Part shown: piece after piece, positions 27,978-54,865 of the stretch | How positions within the stretch are numbered: the stretch's first letter is position 1 | Layout of the letters: the number at the start of each line of letters is the position of its first letter | From: Pipra filicauda | Taxonomy: Eukaryota > Chordata > Aves > Passeriformes > Pipridae | DNA length: 64,000 nt | Assembly: GCF_003945595.2 (NCBI RefSeq) | Contig: NW_024103873.1 | Span: 1,896,359-1,960,358, forward strand | Direction of reading: 5' to 3' | Position numbers and translations under genes: made by a program | Notes under the pieces: generated by a model | What the model was told of the DNA's origin: nothing | The model's database searches: none | Seen by the model: only the letters and a program-made list of their open reading frames with translations

Positions 27978-29098
27978 AGTCTGTTATCAAATGGATCACA
28001 CTTGAATCTGGAATTTCAGCGTCTGTGGCCTTTCCCAAGAAGAGCCCTTGAGATGAGCTGGGCTAAATCCATTCCAATAATGAGCCTGTTTGAGGAACAC
28101 AATCTCCTCAAAGGATTCCTGGAGCAAGGAAGAGAAAAGGCTTGATGCTTTGACTTCTTTGCTGATCACAGACCTGAAGCCAGGCTGTAGCACGTGGACT
28201 CCAACCTTTGAGGTGGAGGGTTCTGGTTGGCATCACCCACAGTCAGGAGCATCAGTCTGAGCACCGTGAAAATCCTTCTGCTCCATTTTATGCCTGACAG
28301 CAAAAATGGGCATCTATTCCTGAAGTAAGGAGCTCCAGCACTGAGGGAAGGCATCTGCAGAGCCAGAGCTGTGGCAGAATGCAAGCAGGGCCATATTGGC
28401 AAAAAATGAGGAGTTAATTTAGTGGTGAATGTGCGGATGTTTTTCCCAGATGTGTTTGCAGAGCCATTAAAAGCTGTGTTTAATCTCAGCTCCTTTTGCA
28501 ATCTGATCCACATTATGCTGCTTCCACATAGAAAAGAGCAGTTAATGGCACTGGATGGCTCTGCCCTGCTCTTGGAAGGCTGGATGAGGTCTCCCTGTCC
28601 AGGGCTGCTCTGCCAGGGCACTGGAGGCAGCTCTGGACCCCAAGCACAGGGCTGAGGGCTGTTAATGTCTGTGTGTGCCACACTTGCATGCCAGCACCTG
28701 TGACTGAATGAAAACATCCCTGAATTAGTAATGACGTTTTTATTTTTAAGGGACTCGAGCTCAGGCAGCATTTTAAAAAATGAATCATGATTTTAGGTGA
28801 TTTCTTTCTGCATGGATGGTCAGAGCTGCCTGAAAATCGTCTGTTAAAGCTGCTGCAACTTCTGTCTCTAATGGAGGTGCTCAGGCTCACTAAACTGTTT
28901 GGCAAACACTGGCTGTCGTGTCTCATCCTGCTGATTAAATTCCATATTTGCATTTCCTTGGATATACAAAGAAAAAGCAAATCAGCAATGAACAGCGCAG
29001 TTAGAGCAGGAATAACCAAAGAGGGAGAGAGGAATAACTGCTGGTCTGGAGATGACAAAGTGCGGAGCCAGACACACACCTGGGCCCTGTGCAGCAGG
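27978..29098. other. Intergenic, no gene seen
   Basis: Unique sequence without a supported gene. Confidence 0.5.
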
Positions 29099-29212
29099 GC
29101 ATCCTGCATCCCACAGAGCATCCTGCATCCCACAGAGCATCCTGCATCCCAGAGAGCATCCTGCATCCCACAGAGCATCCTGCATCCCACAGAGCATCCT
29201 GCATCCCACACT
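29099..29212. repeat. 19-bp minisatellite, about 6 copies
   Basis: The unit gcatcctgcatcccacaga repeats six times with one substitution in copy 3. It then decays into cacactgtcccacagcccac. Because 19 is not a multiple of 3, it opens long spurious frames on both strands. Confidence 0.93.
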
Positions 29213-29364
29213 GTCCCACAGCCCACAGAGCATCCCGGGCATCCCAAGGCCACTTGGGTGCTGCAGGAGGAGCAGGGTAGCCCTGGACTCATTCCCTTCC
29301 AGGTCTCCTTGGGGATGCACTGATGGACACAAACACTCCAGCTCAGCACAGCTCAGATGTTGTG

Positions 29365-29403
29365 AGTTTTTTTCTTGTTTTTTTTTTTTTTTTTTTTTTT
29401 TTT
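29365..29403. repeat. Long T tract
   Basis: About 37 T with a single C and a single G near its start. The length may be unstable in assembly or population. Confidence 0.9.
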
Positions 29404-30539
29404 ATCCTTTTCCTTTATTACATCTAAAGGTTTGATATTTTAACACTTGGCTTAATATTAACTAGGGAAATCCAGCCGATGTACTTCATCTTATTAAAGA
29501 TATGAGCAATCTCCAGTGCTCTGGTATTAATGGGGGGAGATTGACTGAAAATGTTTTGCTTCAATGGCTCTTAAGGAATTCACAGTTCATTTCCAGTCAT
29601 TAAAATAATTAGTGCTGTGCTCTGACTCCTCTAAGGGCAGAGCTCTAGGGCCAGCTGCCCTCGGTGTGAAGGAGGCTGTGAGCTCCCAGTGCGTCCCCTC
29701 CTTGCTGGGATGCTCCCAGCCTGTGATGGAGGTGATCCCAAACCCTTCCAGAGGGCTGGGAAGACCCAGGGGAAAGCAGGGCTTAAATAGGACTTGGGGG
29801 CTTAAATGGCTTTGAGGAGCCTTTCAAAGAAAACATGAATAACCAACCCATTTGTTTTAATGAGGCTGCTCCTGTAATAAAGATAGTCCCATAAATAAGT
29901 GATTATAGGATTGAGCCCAAACCAATCACTAAGGATTAGATGTAACCCACGGGATCAAGCAAAGTCCTTATTTTACTGGAGGCAAGGGAAAAACAGTCTG
30001 TTCTTTGCTGGGTCACATTATGGTTCACCTTCCCTCTATGAAGAGATCTTGGAAAGTGTGACTTTAGGTGATATGAGGATGTCAGGCAGAAGGAGCTCTA
30101 TAATATCACCTCTCTTTCTATACTATTTCTGCTACTAATGCTTAATCTAAAAGTCTGTGATCTTTTTGGAAAAAGCAAAGAGATGTTCTTGTAATTCTGG
30201 TAGCAAAATCTTGAAGGTATTTCTGTAAATATGCTTGGAATGGATAAAGTTTGGCTCAGGGGAATTGCTGAGGGTGAGCAAAGCTTTTCTCTGCATCAGC
30301 AGTTTGGACTGAGGTGAGGTTTATAGGGGTGGAAGGGCTGGATAGATTTGAACAGGTTAGGAATGGGATATTAGAGACACATCAGGAGAACCACAGTGCA
30401 AAGAGGCCTCAGGAGCATCCAAAGGGGCTGGAAATCTCTTGGCTGCTTGGTTTGAGCCCAAACCAAACAAGACTTAAGGTGAGAAGCTCTTCAGTTGCTC
30501 CATGACAATGCAGGATCTTAGGGACCAGGATCTAGAGAG
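29404..30539. other. Intergenic, no gene seen
   Basis: AT-rich unique sequence; nothing recognised. Confidence 0.5.
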
Positions 30540-30745
30540 GATGAGGGGGAATGGCTTTAAGCTGAAAGAGGGTAGATTTAGACTGGGTATTAGGAAGAAA
30601 TTCCTCCCTGTGAGGGTGGGGAGGCCCTGGCACAGGTTGCCCAGAGAAGCTGTGGCTGCCCCTGGATCCCTGGAAGTGTCTCAGGCCAGGCTGGATGGGG
30701 CTTGGAGCAACCTGGGCTAGTGGAAGGTGTCCCTGCCCATGGGTT
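30540..30745 (+). mobile_element. CR1 LINE 3' fragment, tail missing
   Basis: ggggaatggctttaagctga, ggtagatttagactgggtat, gaggccctggcacaggttgc, ggaaggtgtccctgcccatg. It stops before the usual ggtcccttccaaccc tail. Confidence 0.92.
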
Positions 30746-33700
30746 GGGAGTAGATTATCCACTCACTTTAAAGGGATCAGAGGAGTTCAGATGTTTGGGT
30801 AAGTTTTCTTTCACTGTTCCCTCATTCAGGTTTGATCAGCACCACTCATTGGAGTTTTAGAAAACCAGACAATGAGTGTGTTAGTGATGGGAAAATAGGC
30901 AGCAATAAAAAAGGCTGTTGAGACACTCATACAACGATGAGGGAATTTTCTGAACAGCTGTACTTGAGTAATTATGAACAGAACCCTTGTTTCCACTGAA
31001 TAAATTTATATTAAATTATTCCCTAATTAGAAAGATTATTTAAAAGACAAAAGCTATGGAATAATATACAGTGGAAGATGTATCTATTTCCAGAGTCCCT
31101 GAAACCATCCTTAAATCTTGGGAGTTATAACTCACCTTTTCCAGAGCTCTCATCAGCTGCAGTGTAAGCCCCAGAGCTGACACTTCAGATAAGTACATGA
31201 TATAGTTCAGCCCTAAAACTCTTTAACAGAAAATACATCAGGACTTACTGTAAAATTTCATGGAGGATTAGAGAAAAATATTAAGTCAATAGTTCTTTAG
31301 TTATTAGGGGCTTTTAAGGTAATCAATACTTTGCAGCCATGTTAGTGCCTACGATGATAAAAGATGACATTAATATCCAACCCTTCTCTTTTTGGTATAT
31401 TTATGTATATCCTTTCTTTAGTCACTCCTGCTGAAATCAATAGTGATACAAAGAATATGGTTATTTTTAAAATGTCATCAATATTGATTTGCCTATAACT
31501 GCCAGTTTCAAGTGGAACTTGATTCCATGGAAAAAAACCTTACTTTTTCATACAAAAGCATTACCAGCCACCCTAAATCTTTGGAGTACCCCTGCCTTTG
31601 CTTATGGTGATTTTCACATTAGCAGTGTGCTAAGGCAGCAAAAACTGTTTTAGGATTAATAAATCCTAAAAATAGGATTAATAGGATTAATTCTAGGAAT
31701 TCTTTAGAGTTACATGACGTTTTATGTCCTCAAAGCATTGCACAGATGTTAATTGAATTTAATTGATATCATTCAGTCCCAAATTTATATGCATGCAGTT
31801 ATTAATGATTTAATTATTTTGTCAATGGAATAGATTCTTTGCCTTTGATTCTGTTTCAGAAGATAGAGTTGTCTTATGTAGAGTCCTTTGGCTGAATCCT
31901 TTTTATTCAGGTAATTTGGGAACAGAGTTGGTTCAACGACAGCATTTCCCATCCTTTGGAGCAGCACTGCTCTGGAATGTGCTTCCTTTTGTCTCTCACT
32001 AGTAATCTCCTGGGTTTCTTCTGTATGTCTCATGTAGGGATTTGCTTTAAAAATCTGGTGCTATCTCAGTGTTCTTGTGCAGTTTCCTTGTTGGAATGTC
32101 ACTTCTCCCAGCTCTGAGGAAAGGGCAGGTTTGTTTGCACGTGGTGTTTTGCTCCAAGTGCCAGTGGATGAAGAGAGGATACATTTAAATGATCATGGAA
32201 TGCAGAACTGCATTGTTTTGGCTAAATTTAAATAACACTGGACTACCATTTTCATCTTGTTTCCAATCCACTTGTACATTCTGATGGAGCTTGGAACTCA
32301 GACTGTTACAGCAGTTGCCAGCTGGAATTTCCCTTGGAAAGTAGCTCCCAGATGCCTTAAGGTCAGCAAAGCTGCTTCACGTACAGTTTGTCCCTTTCTG
32401 ACCCGTTCTAAGAAGATGGAAGAAGGTCTCTCAGGTTTGGAAATGAAAGGAGCTTGTCCTTAAAAATACCCCTGAATCCGTTGCTTTTAGAAGCTTTATT
32501 GAGACACGTTGCAAAACTACTCCCAAAAATAAAACAGTTAGAAAGAGTAAGGGAGTGGATGCACTGGGAAACCACTGATGTTTGTGCTAAAACCAGTCAC
32601 CCCAGTGGGTCTTAGGGCACGAAGCACTTGAGACAGAGCAAACCAACTGCAGAGCACTCAGAGTGTTTCTGACATGGAAGCCTGGGAATTACCAGCAACT
32701 TCCTGGACCTGTGTTCCTGGATGCCGGGGTTAAAATCCCACTGTGTCACCAGAATACCTCTGCACAAAGTGCCTTTTCCTTATGAACTACAAACATCTGA
32801 AGCGAGGCAGGGAAGGCGTCTCCGGCGCGTTATTGATTCTCGTTCCTCTCGCTGGCAGGGCTGAACACAGTTAGATGCTCTCAGGGGACACAAGGCTCCT
32901 TTTCTCTAACCCAGCCTTCTTCAGATCCCAATAAATAAGGCATTAAAAGGGAATTATTCCATTTTGCCTTCGATGGCTGGTCTTCTTCCAGTTGAGTGTC
33001 AGACCCTAATGATCGAGGCAGTGAAAACACATCTAGTCAGGCCTCTTTTTATTTCAATCCCTACTTATCTGGGGGAGGAACAAAACATAAAGAAACCACA
33101 CAGAAAACACAGCATTTAGCTGCCCTCCCTCAATACATCATTTGTAAAGCTTTTGCTCCAGCTTTCCAAAAGGCCATTTAGCTTAATAGCCTCTCCCATT
33201 TTTCATTTCCTCATGTTACAGGTGCTAGGGGGATGATTTTTAAAAGAACAATGGAATGACATTTTACCTGACTTTGGAAATTAATTCCCAGCAGTCTCAC
33301 GCCTTTTGTACCTTAGATTTGCTTTCCATAACATGGAATGGGTGGGAAGATTCTTTAACAAAACAATAGGAAATTTAAAATGAGAGAAGTCATCCAATTT
33401 TCCATCCAAAAGCCATTAGTAAATTGTTTGTATGTCCACATTAGTAATATAAGATTAATGGACTAATTGAATTTTCAGAAATTTAGGCAAGGACAAAATG
33501 AATTGGCCTCCATTGTAGTGTAACTAAATGCCAAAAAAATTACATGTACAAAATACATTATTTAAAAAACACTCTGAAGAGAATATGCTGAGCTGTATGT
33601 ATTATATTTAAACTCTACAATATTTGATTTACATGAAATAGAATGAATAAAAAAGGGGGAAAATTATTATTTACCTGGCAATTTGAGTTTATAAATCTGT

Positions 33701-34828
33701 ATCTCAATTTGGTTGTTCCTATTCTTATTTGCCATTGACTATGACAGGTCATTAAATGAAGGTCAGTTCCTTGTGGAACAGTTTGTTGGCTCCTTTAGAC
33801 TCTTAAAACTTGTGAAGCGTGAAATCAGTGACAAATTTGGAGTCGGTGTTAGTGTTGTAAAATGTGGAGCTTCCAGTGATTCGGAACATTGGAGGAAATC
33901 AACTCTTTGGTGAATGGCCCACAGAATATGATCTATTGCTGAAAATCTCCTTAAACACTCAGCCATTGGAGGAAATTAATCCTAGGTGGGACTCTTGTGC
34001 TAGAACTTCTACTTTGATGAATTTGTCATGCTTGGAAGACAGTGATATTCAACTAATAGCATTAATAACCTCACTATTTGCAGGTAATTACCCCTAGGAA
34101 GGAGCTGTGATGGTTTGAAAACATCTGTTTCTTTTTGGAATCCGTGTACATCTGCCCTTAAACAAGGTGAAAACTTGGTGTGAAACTCTGAGGACTGAAT
34201 TTCTGCACTGCGATGTTCTCTGCAATTAGATAACAGCTTAAAAATGTGATTAGTGCGTTATTTTTACCTCTCAGAACACACAGACACAACAAAACTCTCC
34301 GTTGAGAGCTGATTTGATGCCAGCTAAATATCCAGGTGGTACTTGGAAGGCACTGGTAATCAAATTCCTGAAACATCTTGTGCAGAGTGAGAATTTCCAT
34401 GTTTCTGAACTTATATTTCCCTCCCATTCCCAGTGGGGCTCTTCGCTGTTGCTTTATCCGAAGTCCTTTAAGCTGTTACTCAGTTCAGTGTTTCCCTGGG
34501 AGGTTCTCTCAGGTAGAGGAATCTCCTCAATGTGCTGGTTATGCTGGGAAAGAGAAAATTCTACTCTGTGAGTCATTTTGTACATGAGAGAGGTTATCTG
34601 ACAGAGCTTTCCACACAGCTGGCAGCAAGATCCCTTCTCTCCTTCCAGCAGAGACAAAACTGGCAGCTAGATGGATTTTAAACGTGGGGCACTTGGGGAA
34701 TCTGAACACCTCCAAGGGTAATGACCCTCGTGAAAGGACTTGGCTGTCCCAAGGAGATGTAGGCTCTGGGAAATGCCTCCAGAACGGGACTGGGATGGTC
34801 AGTGATCTGCTTGGCTGAAATGTGGGAC
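30746..34828. other. Intergenic, AT-rich, unusually repeat-poor
   Basis: About 4 kb of AT-rich unique sequence with no recognisable CR1 and no supported gene. Candidate conserved non-coding stretches lie at about 32800-33240 and 33360-33600; this is inferred from composition only. Confidence 0.4.
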
Positions 34829-34955
34829 ATCAAGGCCGGGTTGGATGGGGCCTGGAGCAACCTGGGCTAGTGGAAGGTGTCCCTGCCCATGGCAGGGGGT
34901 GGAAATGGATGATTATTAAGGTTCCTTCCAACCCAAACCATTCCGTGATTCAGTG
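34829..34955 (+). mobile_element. CR1 LINE 3' end
   Basis: aaggccgggttggatggggc, ggaaggtgtccctgcccatg, ggttccttccaacccaaacc, tail gtgattcagtga. Confidence 0.92.
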
Positions 34956-35890
34956 AAAACAAGAACTCCAAAAGCATAAGAGCACTGCCTGTTCCTCTGC
35001 TCTCCCAGGCAGAAACCCAGCAGTTTGGCATTTATGTCCATTATAAGCAGTTTATGCCCATTACCTCGTAGCACATTTTTTTTTCACCATCTTTGCAGTG
35101 ATGCAACACTCAGTGCCACTGCTGAAAAAGGTGGGGAATGATGTTTCAGCCCAAGAAATGGAGAAAACCTAAGTAAGCAGCCTGTAAAGACAGTGTGCTC
35201 AGTCTCTACTGAGGTGTGGTAAAAAGACAAAACCAAAAAGGTCTTGATTTCCAAGCCTTTGCTGTGCCTCTTTCCCTCTTTCTCAGTGTTTAACCCTGGC
35301 TCAGTGATACATTTTCACTGCTATCATCTGCTGAGGTTACTGGCCTTCTTCCCCCAGACAAACTGCAGACAAACTTCCAAGATAAATTCCCCAGGATTAA
35401 GGACAATATTGTTGTAAATGTTGCCATATTAACTTCCTTGAAGCTCCCTGAGCTCCGAGTGATTTTCCTGCATGGATAATGGAGGCAGCACGCTCTAAAT
35501 ACACACAGAAAGGAAAACAGGACTTTTAACTCACACTAAGTGCTCTGTATTTTTAACCGAAGTGAGATTTATGAACAAACTACCTCCATCTAAATGTATA
35601 TAAACCCATTTACATTATTTTACATAATATATGGGAACAATTTGTCTCTGCTGGTTAATATATACATGTATAAAAGTGACAGTGCTCCCACTGTGAGTAG
35701 GGATTGCTGAAGTGAGCTCTACATAAACTCCTGTTCAGACAGGACTAACTGGATCTTCTTGGGCAATAATGTCCAGAAGTATATAGACAATGAACTATAT
35801 ATACCTTGAACTTGCTGGCAGGTCCAGCAGGAACAATGGAGAAAGGAAAAGAAATGTTATAGGTGGTAAGAGTCCGTGCAGTCTTAGATC
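34956..35890. other. Intergenic, no gene seen
   Basis: AT-rich unique sequence; nothing recognised. Confidence 0.5.
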
Positions 35891-35979
35891 ACTGCCATGG
35901 TCTAGGTGACAAGGTGGTGTCAAAGGTTGGACTCGATGATCTCAGAGGTCTTTTCCAACCCCAGTGATTCTGTGACTCT
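35891..35979 (+). mobile_element. CR1 3' tail
   Basis: aggttggactcgatgatctc followed by agaggtcttttccaacccca and gtgattctgtgac, the end of a CR1 subfamily like that at 6190. Confidence 0.82.
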
Positions 35980-38900
35980 GAGTCACTCTTGTTTACGCTG
36001 GTTAAAGATCTTGGAACCTCATTAATGCAAAGACAACCAAAAATTTGGTGATGGAAAACAATTAAAGGAAATATCAAACCCTTAGCTCTGATACATCTTC
36101 TTTACAGGTTAAACCAGTGGTCTGTGCTAAGCTCCACCTGAAGGCTATGGACACATCCCCAGTGGCCTGGGAGTGTGGCTGGGAACTCTGGATTTACACA
36201 GAGGCAATATTCCTAAAGGTTCCAAGGACGTGGGGTGTCTTTGACTCGCTGTACCCTTCCAGCCAGTGTTGTGTTTTCCCTCACTCTCTATCCCCTTTAT
36301 TGAACCAAATTTGTGTTTACAGCCCCATTTGCTTTCCCTGCCACGCTGCCCATCACTTGTGCTGAATATGGGCTTGGCACATGTGCCAAACAGTTTGTTA
36401 CTTGGCCGGGGTTCCCTGGCAAGACAATTTGCTTCCCTGCACAGTAACGGGCATGTCTGGCTAATGGGCTCTTTGTCTGGGGCCTTCTGCAGATTCAGAG
36501 CTGCTCCTTTGTCACCAGCAGATAGCAAAGAATCATAAATATGCCCTGTTCTTACCACAACACCAACTGAGGCAAGAACGAGCTGGTTTGGGATAAACTG
36601 CTCCTCTGCTGCTCTTTAACTCCCCAGCTGTTGTCCAACCACACTTATTCTACAATAGTTCTCTCCATCACTGATTTTTATGCTTTTGGAATCACCTCAC
36701 GTGGTTTGTGTTCTCTGAGAGTACATTTAATATTGAAATGGACAACTCTGATGGTTTAGTAGCTTTGGGATGGCAAATCCGGTGTAAGCAGAGCTGACAG
36801 CTCAGGATCTGGGCTGGTTTTACAGTCAGAAAAAGGAATTTTCCCTGTTTGCTCGGTGCCTAAACTGACAGGTAACACCTGCATTACCCTAATTTGTGCA
36901 ACAAAGTGGTTACAGAGGGAGTAATAAGTTCCACTGGTAACTTGAAAATCCAGGAATTTCCTTGGCCATGTGGATATGACACATGGAGTGTCTTTAGTTT
37001 TGGGGCTGCCTGGTTGTTGGTACAAAAATGGTGTCACATATTTTTTGTAATTGGCTTTTTTCACGTCCAAAGTACAGATTTTCTTTTTGTCCTGTAACTG
37101 CTTTCTTCCTGTCAGTGTTAAATAGATCTTGTAAAGGTTGGGAGTCACTTTTTATTTTGGAATACTTGGACAAATTGCTTTGTTCTGCCTACAGCAGCGG
37201 GTTTGGGTGGATAACAAGCCAATTTATTGGCAGGGGAGAAATCAATGGCACACGTACACAGGACTTTTGCTGGTTTAATTAGACTAAACAGACTACTTTT
37301 TAAACAGCCCAGTCAAAGCTGTGTGTTGTAGAAACACACAGACCCCTCATTTAAAAGGAGAAGGTCTGAGATCAAACTTTTCCATCGTTTGCTGTGAATC
37401 CCCTATAAATAGAACCCCCAAAACTCCCAGTGCAGCAGAGCTGAGTAATTCTCCCAGAGAAATCCTGCAAAAGTGAATGTTACAGCACCATCTAGTGCCT
37501 CTCCCTCCCACAAAGGAGAGAATTAATTTAGTTTTCCACTGAATTCCGGTTATGTAGGTGGGGATGAGGGAGGGCATTGGCTGCTTATACATTCTGACAA
37601 CTTTTCTCTCAACTAGTGCCGAGAGAAGAGGGAGCTGAGGGATGTAAAGGAGCTTTGGAATTTTACACGGCAAAGATTTTGTCAGTAGAGCTGCTCTGAG
37701 TTCCTCTTTTATCTTTTTACCAGTCACACAGTTTTCCTCCCGAGCATAGTGGATGCAGGAGTGGGAATATGGGAGGGAAAGTACTGTGGTTAAATAACAA
37801 ACTGACCAAATGGTATATTTTGGGGAGGTTGAGCTGTGTTTTTGGTAGAGCATATATCCTGCTTGGAATGACTGACAAGGGGAGGCTGGGGATTGTTTGC
37901 AGACACCTTGTGTTGAGAACTGCACCTGTAATTCATGCACAGGGACAGGTAACCAGCACTCAAGCCTTTGCTTTCCCCATCTCGAGTATGACCTGGGATG
38001 AAAACTAAATTAACACTAAATTAAATTCTCAGTATCTTTTGCACTGCTGTCCTTTTCTTTGTTCCTTTTTCTTCTGAAAAGGTGATTAATGTCCTCTGCC
38101 TCCAAACTACTCAGAGTTTAACCAAGAACCACTTTGCAATTAGCCAGTATTCCCAACCAGCCATGGGAGATGACATGAATTTGGGGATGAAACCCCCCAG
38201 GACTGGTGGCATGGTATCTGAACTTCCATTTTATTTTAGGAGTGCTGTTTCCAGAAGCAAAGTTCCCCCCAGCTGTCTGTGTGTATCTGTGAGAAGCAGC
38301 TGCTCCAAAGCAAAAAGCCCTTCATCACATTGGAGTGCTCTGACTTCATCTAAATTACAGTAATTTGGGGACCCTCAGACAGATTGGCACTGACCAGATT
38401 AACTGAGGGACTCTGGGATATACATAGCCTTGCCCTCACCAAATTTACTCAAATAACTTGGGATTGACACGTTGCTTTTCGGTCTGCAACCTGCTGCTTT
38501 CTGTTTATAACCTGACCTGGAGGAATAGCAAACAACTCCCAGTGATTCCACTCTCCATTTGGGAACACACCACATGCTGGGAGGGATTAAAGTGTAACCT
38601 TAATGACTCTTCAAACTAATGGCAGCTTTTTGTGATAATAAATATAAATATTGATATGTTAAATGTGTTTCCTAGCAGGTTTAATTTAAAAACCTAGAAA
38701 TTAATTATACCTTAGTGTATTCAATAAACATCCTGATGGTAACGTGGTACTTGACAGAAGTCACAGATGTCAAGAAAAATCTTCACCAAAAAGTCCTCAC
38801 AGTGTCTTCAGTGTCTCTTTCCCTGTAGGAAAACCTGGTGAATAGTGATGTCTGTAAATCATAGTCAAAGTCTAAGTTATAGCTAATGCCCAGTTTGGGG

Positions 38901-40099
38901 GGTGGATTTAGATTTAAGGCAGTAGCTGGAGTTAATGTGCTCACAGATACAGCTCTTAGCAGGGTTAGGGTCATACAGAGATGCAATAGCATCCAAAATA
39001 AGAGAGAGGGAAATCCTGGGTTTCCACTACTTATCATTTTATTATGATTTTTGTTGAATTTAGTGTTTCCTAAAAGAAACCTCAGTTCTTTCAGTCATGG
39101 AATTATTGGAGAATCTCATGAGCCACGAAAAAATAAGCTCTGTCCCTCGAGAGTTCAGAAACAAGCTTAAAAGTGTGATTTAAATGTACCCCCAGCAATC
39201 CAGTAAAAAACCAACAGAAAGCAAAATAGATTAGCATATTAAGAGAAGTATATGTAGCCTAACTTTTTTATGAAACCCCAGGGTGTGGAGAAGTGGCTCA
39301 TATAATTTTTTAATACTTCAGTTGGCCAGGCTGTAAACCAGCCTGACAACAAAAACATTTGATTGTTTTTATTATGGTGTATAAACAGATACAATACCCT
39401 GCAATTGGGCATATTACACTGAGATAATGCAGAAAACCTTATGGAATCATAACTTAATCACTTCAGTGATTATTGTATTCTTATAAATGCTTAATGTATC
39501 ATCATGGGCATGTTTGCGCTACATTCCTCATTTGGCAAATGTGGTAGTGATTGTTGCTCTAAAGGCACATTCAGGTCAGTATAGATAGTGATTATTTTGG
39601 AATTTCCCACCCGTGATGGTAAGGAAATTAGAGTGCTATTTGTCTTTTAAATGCGCTTCTCTAAAACGTTTTATTCTGATTGAAAAAAATATAAAAATTA
39701 GTGTTTTGCTTGCTGGCTAATCATTGGTTTCCTCTGTCACTGGTCCAGGGAGAATATTGTTGCTGAACTGAAATGGGAGATACTCAAGAGAAAAGCAGAA
39801 AGTGCAGAATTCTGCCCTGCAAAAAAGGCCTTTTTGGGACAAAACAGTCTCAGGGCTGAGATAAAGCAACTGTGAAATGCTCAGGAGCACCGTATGGAAT
39901 TTAGTGATTTGTAATAAACATTGCCAACAACAGAAAAAGTAAATGTTGTAATAGAAAGGGAGAAATCCCGGAGTCATTATACGGCAGGTTTGTTTGGGGT
40001 TATTCAAAGGGGAAAGCAATGAAACTACACAAGGACTGAGGTCTGTCCCACAAACCACGCGGGTCATCTCAGCCTCCCTGGTGCCTGTCCAGCTCACAC
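35980..40099. other. Intergenic upstream of CRBN
   Basis: Unique, largely repeat-free sequence. A possibly conserved AT-rich block lies at about 39330-39700. No supported exon. Confidence 0.5.
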
Positions 40100-40406
40100 T
40101 GGCACACCAGCCCCTCTGCCAGGCTCAAAGCAGGGCTCGGGCACTGAGGCGCTTTCGGGAGCCGCAGCAGGTGCCAGCCCGGAGGCTCTAACCGGGTAAC
40201 CGGGTCCGCCATGGCCGTGCCCTCTGGGGAGAGCAGGGGCCCGCTGTCCCCGGCACCGCCAGGGCCGGGAGGGACTGTCCCTCCCGGGGGACACGGCACC
40301 ACCGCCCCACGGCCGCTGAAACTCCCGCTCCCCCCAGCCCACGGCTCGGGCTCCTCCTGCTGCCCCGCCCCGGCCGCTTCCCAGGCTCCTCTCCGGGTAA
40401 ACAGCG

Positions 40407-53818
<13,412 letters not shown>

Positions 53819-54865
53819 CCTGTCACCTCCTGGAGGGCCTTGGCCAGGGCTCCTGCAGATGCATCTGCTCAGTTCTGCTTCTGATGCTTCCTTAGACCTG
53901 AGAACCCCCAGAACCCCCAACCACACTCACCAATCCAAGGAAACAGGCAGGGTCACCACGTTTGGGAGTGCTGTGCATCCGTGCTCTGTTCCTTCAGGAA
54001 CGCTGAGACTGAAGGCTGAGTCCTTAAAGGGAGAGCTGAGGAGAGGAGATGGCTTGAGACACTAAGAAAGGATGGTCCATCTGGACAGAAGCAGGAGACA
54101 CCAAGAAATCTCTGATCCACGTTGGCCAGATTTGAGACTGAACTTTCTCCGTGTATAATTCCCACTTGCAGTGAAGGAAGATGGGCAGGAACTAAATCCT
54201 GGATAACCAGAGTCTGATTTATGCAATAGCCCCGGGATGGTAGATACCAGTTACTTGCTGCAGAGTATTTTCCATAACACACTTACAAGTGGTTTTGCTG
54301 AGAATCCCTGTTTCTGACTCTGAAGTACTTCAGGTTTTCTGCTTGTGCTGTTTCTCAGATATTTGCTGAATTACCATGGAAGAGAGAACCAGGCTGAAGT
54401 CTTTCTGACTGATCTAAGTGTTGGTGGCAGTGCTGGAATGGGCAAAAGCAGGAGCTGCTGCTGCCTCACGGGATGGAACCCATGGGAAGTGTTTGTTCCT
54501 TACCGGTTGTCTGATCTATTTAGTCTCTTTGACTTTAGAAGTCTTAAATTTTAAATTGTTTATAAAAAATACACAGGTCAGTCCCAGGGCAGAAACAACA
54601 TTGTCATTTGCTGTTGAATGTGCTTCAGTTACTTGTCAAAATTGTTACTGGAAAGGTTTACCAGCAGAGGTATCCAGAATTCTGGGGAGGACTCTCTAAA
54701 ACACACCACTGAGGGGATTTTTTAGGACTATTTATCGTGACAAGGGGGAGGCAACATCTCTTTAATTATTTTTTCTTTTGCACTTACAGATCATAAAGTA
54801 AAATTCCACGTTATCACCTTACAAAGAGGAAAAGTTTCTAAATAAAACAGATGAAGGCAGAGTGT
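53819..54865 (+). other. CRBN: CRBN 3' untranslated region (proximal form)
   Basis: Runs from the TGA to about 20 bases past the first strong polyadenylation signal. No other coding sequence is visible in it. The exact cleavage site is inferred. Confidence 0.7.
54841..54846 (+). promoter_or_regulatory. CRBN: Polyadenylation signal for CRBN
   Basis: AATAAA about 1.0 kb after the CRBN stop. It is followed 40-80 bases later by a strong T/GT-rich element (TGTTTTTTGG and TTGTTGTTTTAG), the classical downstream element. Confidence 0.7.

Noticed and set aside
28166..28771. 201-codon minus-strand open frame
   Set aside because: No recognisable motif, no splice-bounded structure, composition like its non-coding surroundings.
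29099..29212. CRISPR-like regular repeat
   Set aside because: Units are directly adjacent with no spacers, in a vertebrate nuclear sequence; it is a minisatellite.
28513..29349. 278-codon minus-strand open frame
   Set aside because: It is carried by the 19-bp minisatellite, whose period keeps several frames open on both strands; the flanks do not look like protein.
1..40000. Exons of LRRN1 or other neighbouring genes in the desert
   Set aside because: No frame showed leucine-rich repeats or any other recognisable domain; none found.
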